Assembly (NCBI GenBank): GCA_009617715.1
Contig: VTFK01000307.1
Span: 248,001 to 312,000 of the forward strand
Origin: Plectrocnemia conspersa
Taxonomy: Eukaryota; Arthropoda; Insecta; Trichoptera; Polycentropodidae
Reading direction: 5' to 3'
DNA length: 64,000 nucleotides
Shown: positions 1 to 12,596 of the stretch, one piece after another
How positions within the stretch are numbered: position 1 is the stretch's first letter
Layout: the number at the start of each line of letters is the position of its first letter
Translations under genes and position numbers: made by a program
Notes under the pieces: model-generated
Told to the model about the DNA's origin: nothing
What the model saw: only the letters and a program-made list of their open reading frames with translations
Database searches by the model: none

Positions 1-2579
1 GTTTATTTAAGGACACCTGGAATTTACCATTCTGTATCGCCCGTGGACAAATTGGGCGGAAAAAAATAACGCCAATTCTTGGCAACAACTAGAAATATTT
101 TTTTTTTGCTTTTCTCTTTATTTATCTTTCTCTCGCTTTTTGCTGTGCCATGCGATTCAGCTAGGGCGTGACGAGCAATTATGATTTATTTTTAATACAA
201 AGTCAATCAAACGGTTTTTACCCCCACCTAGTCGGTCCTAGTTTAAATAATAATAGCCTAAAATATATTTTTTGCAATTTCAATTCACTGTATTAGGTTA
301 TTAAAATCATTACTTTAGAGAGTTCTGATTTATTTTGTTAAAACTCATATAAGGGTATATGATTTATAATTTTTTTATATAGTTGTAGTAAATACTTGAT
401 GTGAGTACATTCTTTTATAGATATTTGCTGGAGATTATAGAGAAATTTCTTTTCATAATACTGAAGCGAAGATTTTACACTTTTGGAAGACAGCTAAAGG
501 GTTACAGCTGCGTCAGATGCTGCTCTTATTGAATTGTTACGGTGGACAGAAAATACTCTTCCATGTGACCATTATTATTTTAAGCGAAAACATAATGTCA
601 AAGCTTAGGCAAATAAATAAAATAATACTAGTATATAATATGTGTTCAGTTTATAGTTCATAATAAATTATATTCGAAGCTATAATCTCCCAAAACGGGG
701 ATCTTTGTTGGAATAGATGTACAATTCGTTATCCAACACTAGCTTTTTGCCACATTTACATAGTACAATTTAATATTCATGAAATAATTCAAGCACTTGA
801 TGTATTTGTGTAAATCCAATATGAACCTGATATTAAACGTAAATATGCATATGAACACATTACGAGTATGAGATGTATCAAATATCCGTACAGAAATCTG
901 ATCGATCAAATCGTTCATTTGCGTAATTTGTTACAAATTTCAATGCGAATTATGCATAGTTATAAATAATTGATTAAATTGATTTATCCCTTATAACATA
1001 AACATGTATATATAATACGTTTATGCAGCAAATATAAAGTCAATTTTAATTTTTAAATTGGCAAAGATTTAAATTAATAAAAAGGTGCCACAAAAAGCTA
1101 AAGTATTTTTTTCTATTATAAATCAAACACTAAAAAAATATTTATGCTGCATACATAAAATAGATGAGCAGCATAGCTACAGCTGAAAACATCCTTGTCT
1201 TTGGCAAGCTTGTTGAAAATCTGGAAGTCCAGCGCTGACGTTCTTGCTTGGGGTTGCAGTAATACCGTTATTACTGAGAGAGAAAAACAGTAATATATTT
1301 TTTTATTAATTAATAATATTAATAGACGCTAAAGTTTATGCTAAAATATTTTGTTGAATGCTACTACGTAAATGCTCTAATACTGCATAATAATATTTTA
1401 TATTGATATCCTACGCTGATAATACTAAATACTTGATCTATTACAATAAGCATTATTTTTTTCTCCGCTTCTGATTAAAATTTACGTTTTACGTTATTTT
1501 TACGTTTTTGTGTGTATGTAAAAAAATTAAACCGCAATAGATAATGAGCCACAAAGAATATATATAAAAATAACTGTATGGAATTATTCTAACTACTGAT
1601 TCTTATATGTTTATTTAATATATGTTATATTTACCAATATTTTTTAATTAAAATAATAATACTGTATTCTTAGACAGAATAAAATATCTTGTGAGATCAT
1701 TTTTCTGACATCTCTTTTGCCTATTGAAAATATTTGTTGATTTCTATCTCAACCGCTTCCCGACTTGTCCGAATAAAAGGATTATTATCATAGCATTATT
1801 ATTATATAAAAAAATATTATTGCATAAAAAAATTCAATTTGATGGTTTTCCTCGAAGCAAATAACAAAAAAATGAAATAGACAATAACATTACATATTCA
1901 ATTTAGTTTTAAACGTTATAAATAATATATAACGTTACATGTCTATAAAAACCTATATAATCTTTTATATATCTGTAAATCAAATTATGTGAAATATTAA
2001 ACGTCGTTTGGATGAAAATGACCCAATTATTTGTCATTGATATAATACCATATTGCCGTGGAATAAATATTAGCGCTATTCATAGCATGCTATCGATATT
2101 ATAATTAAAATGCTTAAATTTGATTTGTTAGATAATGCTGGATAATAATGGATTAGTACCTAATTTTAACTTTTATGAATTTGGAAGGTTTAATGGGTTC
2201 ACATTTAAGAAAGCGCACTGCATATATAATCATAAGTAGTATATTATTTTATTTATGATGCAGAATGAATCGCGGTTGATGAAACATATGTTTAAAACTG
2301 TAGTTCAACAACAGTAATTCATTTTTAATATTTATTTGCAAAAATAACGTGCTGAATCATATCGGGCCAATCGAATTCTGCTGACTTAAAAAAGGATGTT
2401 GCGATGAAAATACGAAATGTTCATTTAAGAATGTTCGCCACATTGCGGACGAAAGCAAGTGAAAAAATAATAAATATTGCAAAACTAATAATATATATGT
2501 ATATATATCCACAAGATAAAAATGTAATTTTTTGTGTATCAATAATATCTATTTCACAATATAACACAAACTGTCTCAT
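1..2579. other. A+T-rich non-coding stretch
   Basis: No supported gene. Two short blocks are less A+T-rich than their surroundings. The first, around 490-605, has one frame reading as a plausible peptide tail (ASDAALIELLRW). The second, around 1165-1260, is open on both strands. Neither has a convincing start, splice context or family match, so neither is called. The rest is simple A/T-rich sequence with many short runs of A or T. Confidence 0.6.
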
Positions 2580-2900
2580 TAGGCGGGTTTCTGGTGGGGG
2601 CGATAAAAGGGCGCACTGTGAAAAATTAACGGCGCCCCTTCATAAAACGTTTCGACACAAAAGAAAAGTCATCGCCGTAGTCGAAACGTTTGACATTTCC
2701 ATCAACATTTGCTATATCAATGGCAGTTAAATTGTGCGCAATAAATTATGCAGACGTTTGTTATTATACAAATTTACACAGCGCTATGGAGCTTTTCACC
2801 GCGACATAATGCCCTGGAATCGCGAACGAATCCAATTCGTGCGAATTCTCTTTCTAATCTGTCAACTAGAGTGGAGATATGTTTATGATTTTTATTGCGT
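2580..2900. promoter_or_regulatory. CG-rich island, candidate conserved regulatory element
   Basis: This block has many CpG dinucleotides inside an A+T desert. It holds a perfect 12-bp inverted repeat, AAACGTTTCGAC at 2645-2656 and GTCGAAACGTTT at 2680-2691, and homeodomain-like words such as CAATAAATTATGC. Reading frames cross it, but none resembles a known protein. The composition and spacing fit an enhancer or other conserved non-coding element. That role is inferred and cannot be shown from one sequence. Confidence 0.35.
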
Positions 2901-3025
2901 ATTCTGCACTCTACTACACTTAACTATGAAATGAAATCAATTTTTAGTTATAAAATGACAAAAAAATGTAAAAGTTACACTTGTATGTACAAATAAAATT
3001 GATAAAAAAAATATAATGTAATGAG

Positions 3026-3240
3026 AATAATCTGCTCGTATACAAAACCAACCTTAAGCCAATTTTAATGTACAGTATTCATCTCTGGGGATCAGCAAGC
3101 ACCTCAAAAATAAAAATAATTCAGAAGTTCCAAAATTAAATTTACTAAGTGATATTGAATGGTCCGTTCCAAGCTTTATTATTCATTAAATTAAAATCAT
3201 TTTTACAAGAATTCAGTAAATTATATTCATGTACTTCTGA
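3026..3240 (+). pseudogene. LINE reverse-transcriptase C-terminal relic (Jockey-like)
   Basis: One frame reads 37 codons (3026-3136) to a TAA. It matches the post-catalytic region of insect LINE RTs: a NNLLVYKTNLKPILMY segment, then IHLWGSAS and an IIQKFQN motif. In intact elements this stretch lies after the FADD catalytic box, in the thumb/connection region. Everything upstream (endonuclease, catalytic palm) and the real C-terminus are missing. Sequence to about 3240 still looks related (a GPFQ word where relatives have N-APW) but is frame-broken. It is a dead 5'-truncated insertion. The clade is inferred from motif wording. Confidence 0.7.
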
Positions 3241-5126
3241 AATAAACTCATTATTCAGATACAAATATAACAATTCTTGACTGTCTTAAACTTAAAATAC
3301 AAAATATTAATAAATAAATATTATTTTTAAGTTTTAATTTTTCTAAGAATTAATTAGAGCTAAAATTCAGTACATAGTGTAATATATTTAAAAAAATTGA
3401 CAACTAAACAACTTTTATATCAAAATAAAATTTTCTAAACGTCGAACGTCTACTGCATAAAAAAAGCTTATAAAATAAGAAACAATCTTGCATTAAAGTT
3501 ATTAAATATTAAGCAAAATTAAAATAAAAAAATTAAACATGATAAATGAATTTGTTGAGTTTACATATTATCAACGTCTCTAATAATATACCATGTTAAA
3601 TATATGAGATTTGGGAAAATGTAAATCAGTAATTTACGGAGCATTCCTATGTCCATTAAGTTTTATAGAAAAATATATACACCACCATCTGAGCTATTTA
3701 TTCAGAAAAAAAATACTAAAACACGAACGCTTCTATGAGTTAAGCCCCATAATTCTACTTATTAAATTAAGAGGGAGCACACCTGTCCTTATGGCCCCTG
3801 ACATATTAGGCCAATCCATTTCCGGTATTCTGCGGTGTCAGTTATTGTTTGCATACACCTATGACCTAACACAACCATAATTCTTTTTTATATTATCATC
3901 TAATATTTTATTTTCAATATTAGTTATTTGTAGCATTTGGTGTTTGCTGCAAATGTTACAAATAACTATGCATCTATCATTGTTGTGAATATAATTGTTA
4001 TAAAACGGTCGTCAGAATAGGTAACTTCTAAATTAAACCATATTGTGCATGTGAAGAAGTGAAACCCATAAAGTATCATATGATGCATTCAGTTTATTAG
4101 TATTTAATAAATATAATTATATTATTAAGAACAAATTAATTCCATATTACTCGAAACTTTAATTTAATAAAATAAAAAAATGAAATTATGAAATGATTTA
4201 AAAAAGTACACTTGAGTTCAATTAACTGTAAGAATTAAATACATTTTTAATCAACTATTTCTCGTGACATGAAGTCGTTAAGCTTAACCTTAACATTGTT
4301 AACTCATCATAATTAAACCATTCATATTGACTTAGTGATATATAAAATTGATATATTAGGGTTATCGTTGTATAAAAAAGCACCGATACAGTTTTTTTTC
4401 ATTATTTTAAAAGCTGCTTTTTTATTTATTTCAATTCATCAATTAATTGAACGGAAAGTGAAACTAGCTTACTTAATCATATTTGCGGTTCTTCCTCATT
4501 CTTTGCTTATTAGTTACGAACTTAACTTGGAATCACCGCTTTGCTAGATTTATACATGAACGTTATCCACTTTCGCTATTGTAAAGAAATCTACATTAAC
4601 GTTTATATTGTATTTGATTATAATAAATCTAAAAATATCTGTAAATCGTATAACTGCGGAAGAGCATTTGTGAAATATTTCACATAAATAACAATGGCCG
4701 CAATTTTGCTGAATTGAAGCGAATAGTTATATTTAGAAAGTAACTTTAAAAGGTGTAGCGGCCGTCATAATGATTTTATATAAAAGGTTATTACATTAAA
4801 TATCAATCAATCGCATTATATTCAGAGGTATATAATTGTGACATATTAATACTAATATTTATAAATATCAACAAAATTAATGTACAATAAATTGTATTAG
4901 ATAATTTATTTGGTTAGAAAGACGGAGTACATATTGTTCCAATATTCTAATACAGACATTTTTTCCGATTTGGGGGTGCGTGATACAAAACTGTATTATT
5001 TTATAGCCATTGGATTCTGATCATATATTTTTTTAGTTAACAATATAAATTGGTTATGCTTTTTTATGTACAAAGTTTGTCAAACATTCAGTGTATTTGT
5101 GCGAATGTATTTTACAATTTATGTAA
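3241..5126. other. A+T-rich non-coding stretch
   Basis: No gene is supported. Open frames at 3611-3880 and 4335-4547 are hydrophobic translations of A/T-rich DNA with no recognisable domain. A slightly G+C-richer patch lies at about 3755-3870. No tRNA, repeat boundary or terminal inverted repeat was seen. Confidence 0.6.
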
Positions 5127-5128
<2 letters not shown>

Positions 5129-5214
<86 letters not shown>

Positions 5215-5230
5215 GTGTGTATGTGTGTGT
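5129..5230. repeat. (TA)n microsatellite grading into (TG)n
   Basis: An uninterrupted TA dinucleotide array runs from about 5129 to 5210, followed by TTTATGTGTGTATGTGTGTGT. Frames through it translate as alternating Ile-Tyr and are artefacts. Long TA arrays can extrude cruciforms and are prone to length change and assembly error. Confidence 0.97.
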
Positions 5231-6656
5231 ATATATTTATATACACGCAAACATCGCACAAAACAATAGGTACATAGCCGTACGTCATTTTTATATTCGA
5301 GATATAATTTCGACAAAGGGTTCAAGTTTAACTGTTCGCCTCTGGTTTCGATTTGAACTAAATTGGAATGATTTATAGATTTGGGGCTATTTGCCATAAA
5401 CACAATTGTTTTCGTACTACCAATTTTGCCGGTGCGGTTTTAGTCTTGTGTCGTGATGGTTGACCGTTTGGTTTTGTCGATAAAATATAGAGGAGATTCT
5501 TCAAGTATTGTGTAACACCCGACCTATATACAGATACATATTTTAATATTATATAGTAAATTTAAATATTAATAATCAATAAAATATATTATTACCAATA
5601 TGTCACAAACCTTATGTAACCTAATGTGGATAAATGATTATCACTTATATTATATGAAATAATTTATACAAAGAAAAACTATAATTAAATATTTGTGTAC
5701 TACACATATATAGAACAATCCTTATAAAATAATGTATATCTTAAAATTAAATTTAACAGATAGAAACACTAGTCTAGTTAAGTTGTAGACCATAGATTTA
5801 TTTATCTTACCCAAAATCGCTTACACGAATTATTATCTGCACGTATTATATTAAAAAGCGACATATTTATTAAAGGATTCAATTTAATTAAATGCTTATT
5901 TATAGAAGAATAACTATAGTATATATATAAATTATTCATTACATTGATAATTAAATAAAAGTAGCATGTTTTTTAATAAAATTATGGTAGCCACCTAGAA
6001 GTGTAATTATGATAAATAAAACCATTAATGTTTAATATACGAGAAAAATAATTGTAATAAAAAAATATAACAGAATTTATAATATAATCAAAACCATTAT
6101 TTTGTTATTAAAAAATAACAATACAGGTTTTTACGATAAATTATATTGTTGCTTTATTCAGAGAGTCAGATCGGGTGTCTTTATTCAGTAGATATGTACA
6201 GATGTACATGTGTAAAATTTCTACAAAATATATATTTAAGTTAGTTTAACACTTCGCCTGTATTTATCTTACGACTTGTTTATGTATGTATGTATATATG
6301 TATATAGTATATATACTAATTCCACTCTTATTTATTTTATACGACCTAGATCTTATATTCTTATTTATACCACATATCGTTTGTTCTTAGAAATCTTGAC
6401 AATCGAAAGCATTAAGGACAATAGTTGCCTTCTTGCTACCCCTAGATATGAATAGATCATCTGCTCCTTCAGTATTTTCTTCCAATTTACAATATTTCGA
6501 TTGCTTGACTGGGCTTGAATGTACCATATTTACTGAGCAGAGTCAAATATAAATAATTATTACAAATACAAATCTGCTCTTTAACCATAAATTAAGTCGT
6601 GGATTTGTTTAAGGGTTGCGGAGGTAGTCTTTCTGCTCCTCAAAAACATATTAAGA
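5231..6656. other. A+T-rich non-coding stretch
   Basis: No gene is supported. Just after the microsatellite (5270-5480) the sequence is a little richer in G+C and CpG but carries no recognisable reading frame or repeat end. The remainder is A/T-rich, with short TATATGTATATA-type runs near 6280-6310. Confidence 0.55.
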
Positions 6657-7198
6657 GCACTAATTATTTTTAATTATTTAATTTTATACGAAAAAAAATA
6701 TAATAACGATATCTGTTAAAAGAATATATTATCAAAAATATAAATAATCTCTTTTGGTGTCCTAAAATATTCAAAGATGTCAGTAAGAGTCTGTTGAAGT
6801 CCCCAATAAGCATGTGGTATTATAACTTGACCACGTGACCACGATGCAGCGGTCGACATGCGTGTTAACCATAGGACGTCTACGCGCATACTGAAATTGA
6901 GCCGAGCTACTCGTTCTATATCAGTTTGCAAAGCACAATATCATTATCTCTCTCACTCTCGTCACTTAACACGCGAGAGAGAGAAAGGAGAAGTATCTCA
7001 CTGCTTGCGCTCGAAAGAGCAGCTCCGACTTCGGTCACTTTGACTCGGAAAATAATGCCGACAATGTTCGGAAGCGCTCGAAGCTAGCCAAGTCGACCGA
7101 ATTACCCCCACTTTACCTCCCGTTCTCGGTAGCCTCGGACAACTTCTGAGAGATTTTAGAACGCGCAACTTTCAGAGAGTGTAGTGCAGGCATAACAT
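6657..7198 (+). mobile_element. Interspersed repeat family A, copy 1
   Basis: This block of about 540 bp is repeated in inverted orientation at 62359-62914 and similar over its whole length. Shared landmarks, in order, are: GCACTAATTATTT at the left end; the AATATTCAAAGATGTCAGTAAGAGT region; a CCACGTGACCACGATGCAGC box; a purine/pyrimidine-rich core with CACTCTCGTCACTTAAC; GAAGCGCTCGAAG; CGGACAACTTCTGAGAG; and a right end GTGTAGTGCAGGCATAAC. No protein is supported, so the frames inside are incidental. It behaves like a non-autonomous DNA transposon. The two ends share a weak GCACTA word, but no clean target duplication was found. Confidence 0.75.
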
Positions 7199-7303
7199 TC
7201 AGTTTCTGGCGATTCCCCGAATCGGGTAAAAAGTTTACACGGACCGGCAATCATTTCTTGCGGACCGTTGCCGATCCACGGCCCACCAGATTGAAGAGCA
7301 CTG
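7199..7303. mobile_element. hAT transposon right-end fragment
   Basis: Read in reverse complement, the block begins CAGTGCTCTTCAATCTGGTG, then GGCCGTGG and repeated GGTCCG/CGGTCCG words. This is the usual look of a hAT terminal region (CAGTGGTCTCCAA-like end followed by GGGCCG). Its outer end is at 7303, followed by GCTTAGAT as a candidate 8-bp target duplication, but no matching left end with the same flank was found. Only this terminus seems to survive, abutting repeat family A. Confidence 0.5.
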
Positions 7304-7380
7304 GCTTAGATGATTTAACTTGGTTATTCTCTCTATAGAATTACTTGAGTGATCGTAGACAATTATGACAAATGGCAAAT
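7304..7380 (+). pseudogene. Short LINE reverse-transcriptase scrap
   Basis: GATGATTTAACT is followed by a frame reading NYLSDRRQL and a stop (7339-7368). The SYLSDRRQ motif is typical of LINE RTs, upstream of the GVPQGS box. The same GATGATTTAACT and GATCGTAGACA words recur in the better preserved relic at 51019-51045, so both probably come from one LINE family. It is very short, and I am only moderately sure. Confidence 0.4.
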
Positions 7381-10300
7381 TAAAACAAATAAAAACGGCA
7401 AAACTTAACAAAAACTTTTGTTCTCTGGACTTTAAATATAAACGCCATTCAAATGTATCAATACAAACGTTATCTAGATATCAAAATGCGAGTTAAAATT
7501 ATTTATCAGTTATCATGATTTAGTATGACTTACTATAAAGTCTAGTTCATATTGATAATTTCACTTACTCTAGCTAATAAGTATTGATTTGTGTAGTATA
7601 AAATTAGTAAATCAGATGTCGTTCAACAAATATATAACTGCACACCCAAAAAACAGTTAAGTAATGTTAAACCAATATTTTAGGCGTTGTGTTATTTTCT
7701 TCTCTTTTGGCAAGAACCATATATCATCCACGATTGTCTGTTTCACGCACTATCTCGTCCTAGCATTCTTGTATTTTTTCCTCATTTATCCCGATTCTCA
7801 TGTACATTTTTCTAATTTCGAACCACGAGCTGGTTCCCCATCATAAATTTTCCATAATTTATAGCCATCGTCTTTTTTTACTTATTCGTTGATATGGTAA
7901 AAGTTCTTTGTATGACTCTCGCTTTTCTCTATCTTTTACTTGTGGTGCTTAATCGCGCAATATCATTTTAAATATTAAAGCAGGTTTAAAAGAAATCATC
8001 AACATTAAATTTATTAGTAAAATACTAATTCGATATATGTTTACGGCTTTCACAAATAACAAAAAACAATACAAGCACATAAACGGTGTTTTTTTCTATC
8101 ATGGTTTTGATTCAAAATTTAAAATTTTGTAGTGAATTATACCAAACACTGACCATTAAACAATTAATTTGGAGGTATATTTTTGTCAGTATGTAGCGCA
8201 GACCGCTTTTTGTTGTAAAAAATATACTTTTTGTAGTGCGTTAATTTACAATCGACGGATCGATCAAATGGAATATTTCTGTTGCAGTATGTTTTTTAAT
8301 ATTCTAATAAACAAATATGAAATAGTGGCATATACAGGAAAAAAATATCTGGCTGACTCAAGTTTAATTTAGTTTTGTCAACCATGAATCAGAGCGTTTT
8401 CCTTGCTTTTTTAATTTTAATGAGCACTAGCAAAACACCTCCATATATCCGTAGCTATTAAAAAAAGCTCCGATTGTGTAAAGTTACAATTACCTATTAC
8501 ACTTACAATTTTTAGTAAATATTGTGAGCTTTAATAGTAATTCTGTTTTTACATATTATTCTAAATACATTTAAATGTATGTATATGTACATAATTATAT
8601 CTAAAACAAACTAAATTTATAAAAAAATGCACAGTTAAGATTCACGCCATTCTAAATTTTGACTCGTAATATATTATATAATAGTTTTAGATTATATAAC
8701 TTTTTTTTGCAAAATCTATTTAAGCATATTATTATGTATTTTGTGACATTTCAGTTTTTAAAACAACCGAAAATGTCAGAGTATTTAATAATAAACCACC
8801 TATATTACCATTTCTTGTAAAAATTATAAAGCATCCAAAATGTCGCTGACATTTATATCTGTCAAGCAAATAATGCCGTACTAAATATGTGAAACAGAAA
8901 TAACTATAAAATATATGAGCCGGTAATTTGAAGTATTGTATAAAAAATATTTTATTTACCATATTATTAGATAAAACCGTTATTATAATTGAAAAATGGC
9001 ATTTATTATTATTTGTCGTTAGTTTTTAGAAAAAATTCAAAAGGTTTATAAATCAATGTTTAAAAAAAATATAAAAACATGTATCAAAAATGATAATGTA
9101 GGTATTTGAAATTTAATTAGTTAATATTAAAATAAGACTTAATATACATATTTATTTAAATAAAATATGCTTGGCAATCAAAAAAATTATAGAATGCTCT
9201 TCCACTTATTAAACTTGTTATGGAAACTTCAAAAAGTTGTCTGTAAAATTTAATTAGTTTACTTATCTTAATGTCGTCTCATTGTTGAACTTTTCTCATA
9301 TTTCTTATAGGTATTAATTAATTTTTGACACTGTTTTAATTTAAATAACACTGTAACAAAATTTTATTTATTTTTGTTCCTATATATAATTTTTTTGATT
9401 ATTAATTCTTTAAAGTAGGAAATGTTGATAACATATAATTTTTTCATCATGTTTAAAGCAATTAAATATTTTTGTATCTTATAATAATTAGTCATTAAAT
9501 ACATTTTTATTATATTTTCATAAAAAATAAATAAATGTCGTGTCTCCGATAAGAGATATATATTTTAAAATAAATTCAAAGATATAATACATAGCTAGAA
9601 GTTATATAGTATAGGCATTACAGCTGTAGTTTGATTCTTAAGTAAATACTCGAATAACTGTCATAATTTTACGTGCTTGCTTAAAAATACTTGATTTTGA
9701 TTCCTCATGTAACAAACAATTCGTGTTTTTTTATCAAGTCGTTTGTTACATAGAATCAGAGTTTTTTTAGTAACTATTGTATACAAAGTAATTGCGTTTT
9801 CAAAAACGTGTACTATTTTTACCTTTGAAAGCGACTGAAATATATATCGATGCTTTCGAAAAGATTCAGTCGAGACACGAGAAAAGAAGCGTTTATATTT
9901 AACATAAAAAATAGTCAATTCTTGACACAAATATTCAAAGGCTCAAAATATATTAAGGAAGCAATTATAATTAGAAAAGCGAATGAGAGAAATAAAGAGA
10001 AAATCAGAGGCCACAGACGGGTAAGGTGAATGTAAAAGAACAACATGCACAGCGTAAGACGTATTATTTATCTTGCATCCTTTCCAAACAAAGATAATTT
10101 TAGCAGTACTTTTAAGTGATTAACGTCTCATTGCGGATGTCTGTGAAATATTTCCAATTATTATAGCAATTTTTTGTTACATAAAATACTGTGTGCCCTT
10201 ACTTTTATGACTTGTTTATGTTTGTTAGAAATATTCGTTGAATTGAAATCCCCATAATGTAACATGTAGAATTTACATTGTAGATGAAATGAGATTTTAA

Positions 10301-10555
10301 ATAGCTTGTTTTATTTGAAATACCCAAACCTTACATGAAATAGCTAGTCGTATTCAACATAAAGATTTATAACTTATATAATTATTGTTGCTCTTATTTT
10401 TTTGTTATTATATAAGATGGAAATAAATTTGAGTTTTAGAGAAGGTTTTTCTAGTTGAATTAACCACAGACATCTAATTGCAAAGACTAATCTGTGATGA
10501 TCGATTAGGATTAAATAATACTTACATATCATTAATTTCGGTTTTCAAAACACAA
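7381..10555. other. A+T-rich non-coding stretch
   Basis: Over 3 kb with no supported gene. Open frames at 7664-7846, 8169-8372, 8732-8962 and 9661-9930 lack recognisable motifs and are built from A/T-rich codons, as expected by chance. No tRNA, terminal repeat or CG-rich island was seen. Confidence 0.55.
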
Positions 10556-10571
10556 TAAAAAATAAAAGAAA

Positions 10572-10645
10572 ACCACCAACCTCCATATGTGATTCGAACC
10601 CAGTTCTTTCAAGTCAATAGTCAGCGACTTATATCACTCGTCTGC
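10572..10645 (-). repeat. tRNA-like SINE head
   Basis: Read on the minus strand, this segment starts GCAGACGAGTGATATAAGTC and carries a good RNA polymerase III B box, GGGTTCGAATC, with an A-box-like segment upstream at tRNA spacing. It cannot fold as a clean functional tRNA because its acceptor and anticodon stems are poor, and it is flanked by A/T-rich low-complexity tails. A tRNA-derived SINE head is the best reading; a decayed tRNA pseudogene is the alternative. Confidence 0.5.
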
Positions 10646-10659
10646 TGTTTTTTTTTTAA

Positions 10660-11640
10660 TATATATTAAAAGGTTTTTATATTTAATACCAATAATTACT
10701 TGGGCTTTAAATATAAAATGATCAAGTTATTTTTTTACTTATTTTTACGATGTTAATTGGTTATATACCAAGATCTTTTTTGTATGATGAACGGTATTAA
10801 TAATCTCCACCTTATTTCACTGTTTCTTTTAATATTATTGAGATTTTACTGGCACCTAATAAAATGCTTTATTAGCAAAATATATATAATATACATAAAG
10901 TTTTACAGATTATTAATTTTATATTTCAATATATCTGTAAATGGAATTTATTAAACGAGCACCAGAGAGCATCCCCTCGCTTTTTTATTCTACTTTCAAA
11001 TAGTGAATCAAGGTGGGTATGAATCATTTATAAGTATTAGATGTGTGTAATCAAGGGTCGTCGACCATCCACTAACTTTTCGTGACTCACGCTTCATTGG
11101 TTTCCGTGACTTGTAAGTGATTTTATCACGAATCCACGACAATAAAACTGCCTAACACATGTTACCTGTCATGGTGAAAAGAATAAAAGGTGATTGTTAG
11201 TAAAATACTTGAAAGTAATATTTTTTCATCGTTATCAAAGATAATATTATTTGTAATAATTTTAATACTTTTTAATGTGTCGAAGTGCATCCTAAATACG
11301 TAAACTCACAAGTAGACTCATTTTTGAAAAAAATGGGTAGGCATCTAAACCAAAAAATCAATAACTGAACGATGATTTGATTAATCTATTAGCCAAACAC
11401 ATCTATGCTTGTCTAATATAACGCTAATATAAATTGTCACATCATTTTTCTAACCCTCTTAAACGACATCTATATGTCATTTTCAACAGATATTTTTTTT
11501 TAATTTAGAGGAAAATGCCCGTAGATCATGATTTAAATTATCTTACTTCCAAGTAGACAAAACTATTATAAAATAAAATTTTGTTCACGGATGAAACAAT
11601 AAAGTCTTTCAAGATTTTAAACTGCATCCCACCGTAATAT
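10660..11640. other. A+T-rich non-coding stretch
   Basis: No gene is supported. At 11050-11160 there are several GTGAC/GTCAC and CGTGA words in both orientations, giving weak local folding potential, but no clear element boundary. The frame at 10757-10954 is A/T-rich and featureless. Confidence 0.5.
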
Positions 11641-12160
11641 ATCAAACGTTGCACCAAACTTGGGTTTTACCTTTTCGCAACTGGTGTGTGCTGTTGGAAG
11701 TTTTAATCCGTCATATTCCATAAGACTTTTCGACTTTTCGAAGAAGAAATTACAAACACACTCGCTTTATATAAAATAAGAGTCAGAGTTGGGTATGTCG
11801 TTAGCAAGCCGCAGTCTTGGAATTAAGGATCTTTTACCTCCAAGTTTGACGCAACACATGTTCGAGACGTGCTTTACAATGGGTCGCTTTTGGACACTGA
11901 ACGCGCGTGTGATGCTAAGTGGTAGTGGTGCTCGTTTTAATGGATTTTACAGCCATACCTCACTAGCATGTACAACTAAATATGTGTAGGGATGAGGGTC
12001 ACGCAAGAAATAGCTGACGTTTTCTAAAGACCTTTTGGCTCGGACATATATTTAATATGTCGTTAACTATAACTCGCTGGGTTAACGGTACACCGTAAAA
12101 ATAAAAGCACGTTAAACGCCTTTTACCTCACGTGCGTTCGATTAGTTGAAAGTCAATTAA
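11641..12160. promoter_or_regulatory. Moderately CG-rich island, candidate regulatory element
   Basis: About 500 bp richer in G+C and CpG than its flanks. It includes a 66-codon frame at 11789-11989, an AACGCGCGTG word, and the GTTAACTATAACTCG and GGGTTAACGGT words near 12064-12090. The frame has no family resemblance, no splice-like borders and few conservative features, so I do not call a gene. It fits the series of islands in the window that could be conserved non-coding elements. Confidence 0.25.
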
Positions 12161-12596
12161 GGCAAGCATTATATCTCTGGAAATACAAAAAATATTTAAG
12201 GGCTATATCAAGTCACGACCATTGACGCATAACGAAATTCATTTGTGTACTTAAGCGAATTATTAAACTTATGTAGAAATTGTAGTTTCTAATTTTATTT
12301 TATCGTTTAGCTTTATGTTGCTAGAATGTAGAATTTAGATTGGCATAAAAACATAACGACAATATTTATTCTTAAATTTAATGCTAAATCATAACCATAT
12401 TCTTTAGTCTCTTGCTTGTAAAATATGTACATTATAAACGGCTAAACAAGAGGTCCTGATAGTAGGAATATATAATTAAAACTTAACATTTAAAGATTAG
12501 GCGAAACTCCCGTAGCCTGATGATATCCAACTTTAAAGTAACTTCACCCTTATTTGAAATAACAAGTATTAAGTCTTGAATGTTGCATAACATCAA
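12161..12596. other. A+T-rich non-coding stretch
   Basis: Nothing recognisable is present apart from A/T-rich unique sequence. The Tigger-like element begins just after it. Confidence 0.5.

Noticed and set aside
1165..1260. Small exon-like block (KLVENLEVQR on plus; LDFQIFNKLAKDKD on minus)
   Set aside because: Too short, both strands open, and no splice evidence.
5050..5403. Three overlapping frames of 67-94 codons near 5.1 kb
   Set aside because: They run through the (TA)n tract and consist of Ile-Tyr repeats; simple-repeat artefacts.
10572..10645. Functional tRNA gene
   Set aside because: A good B box but poor acceptor and anticodon stems; better as a SINE head.
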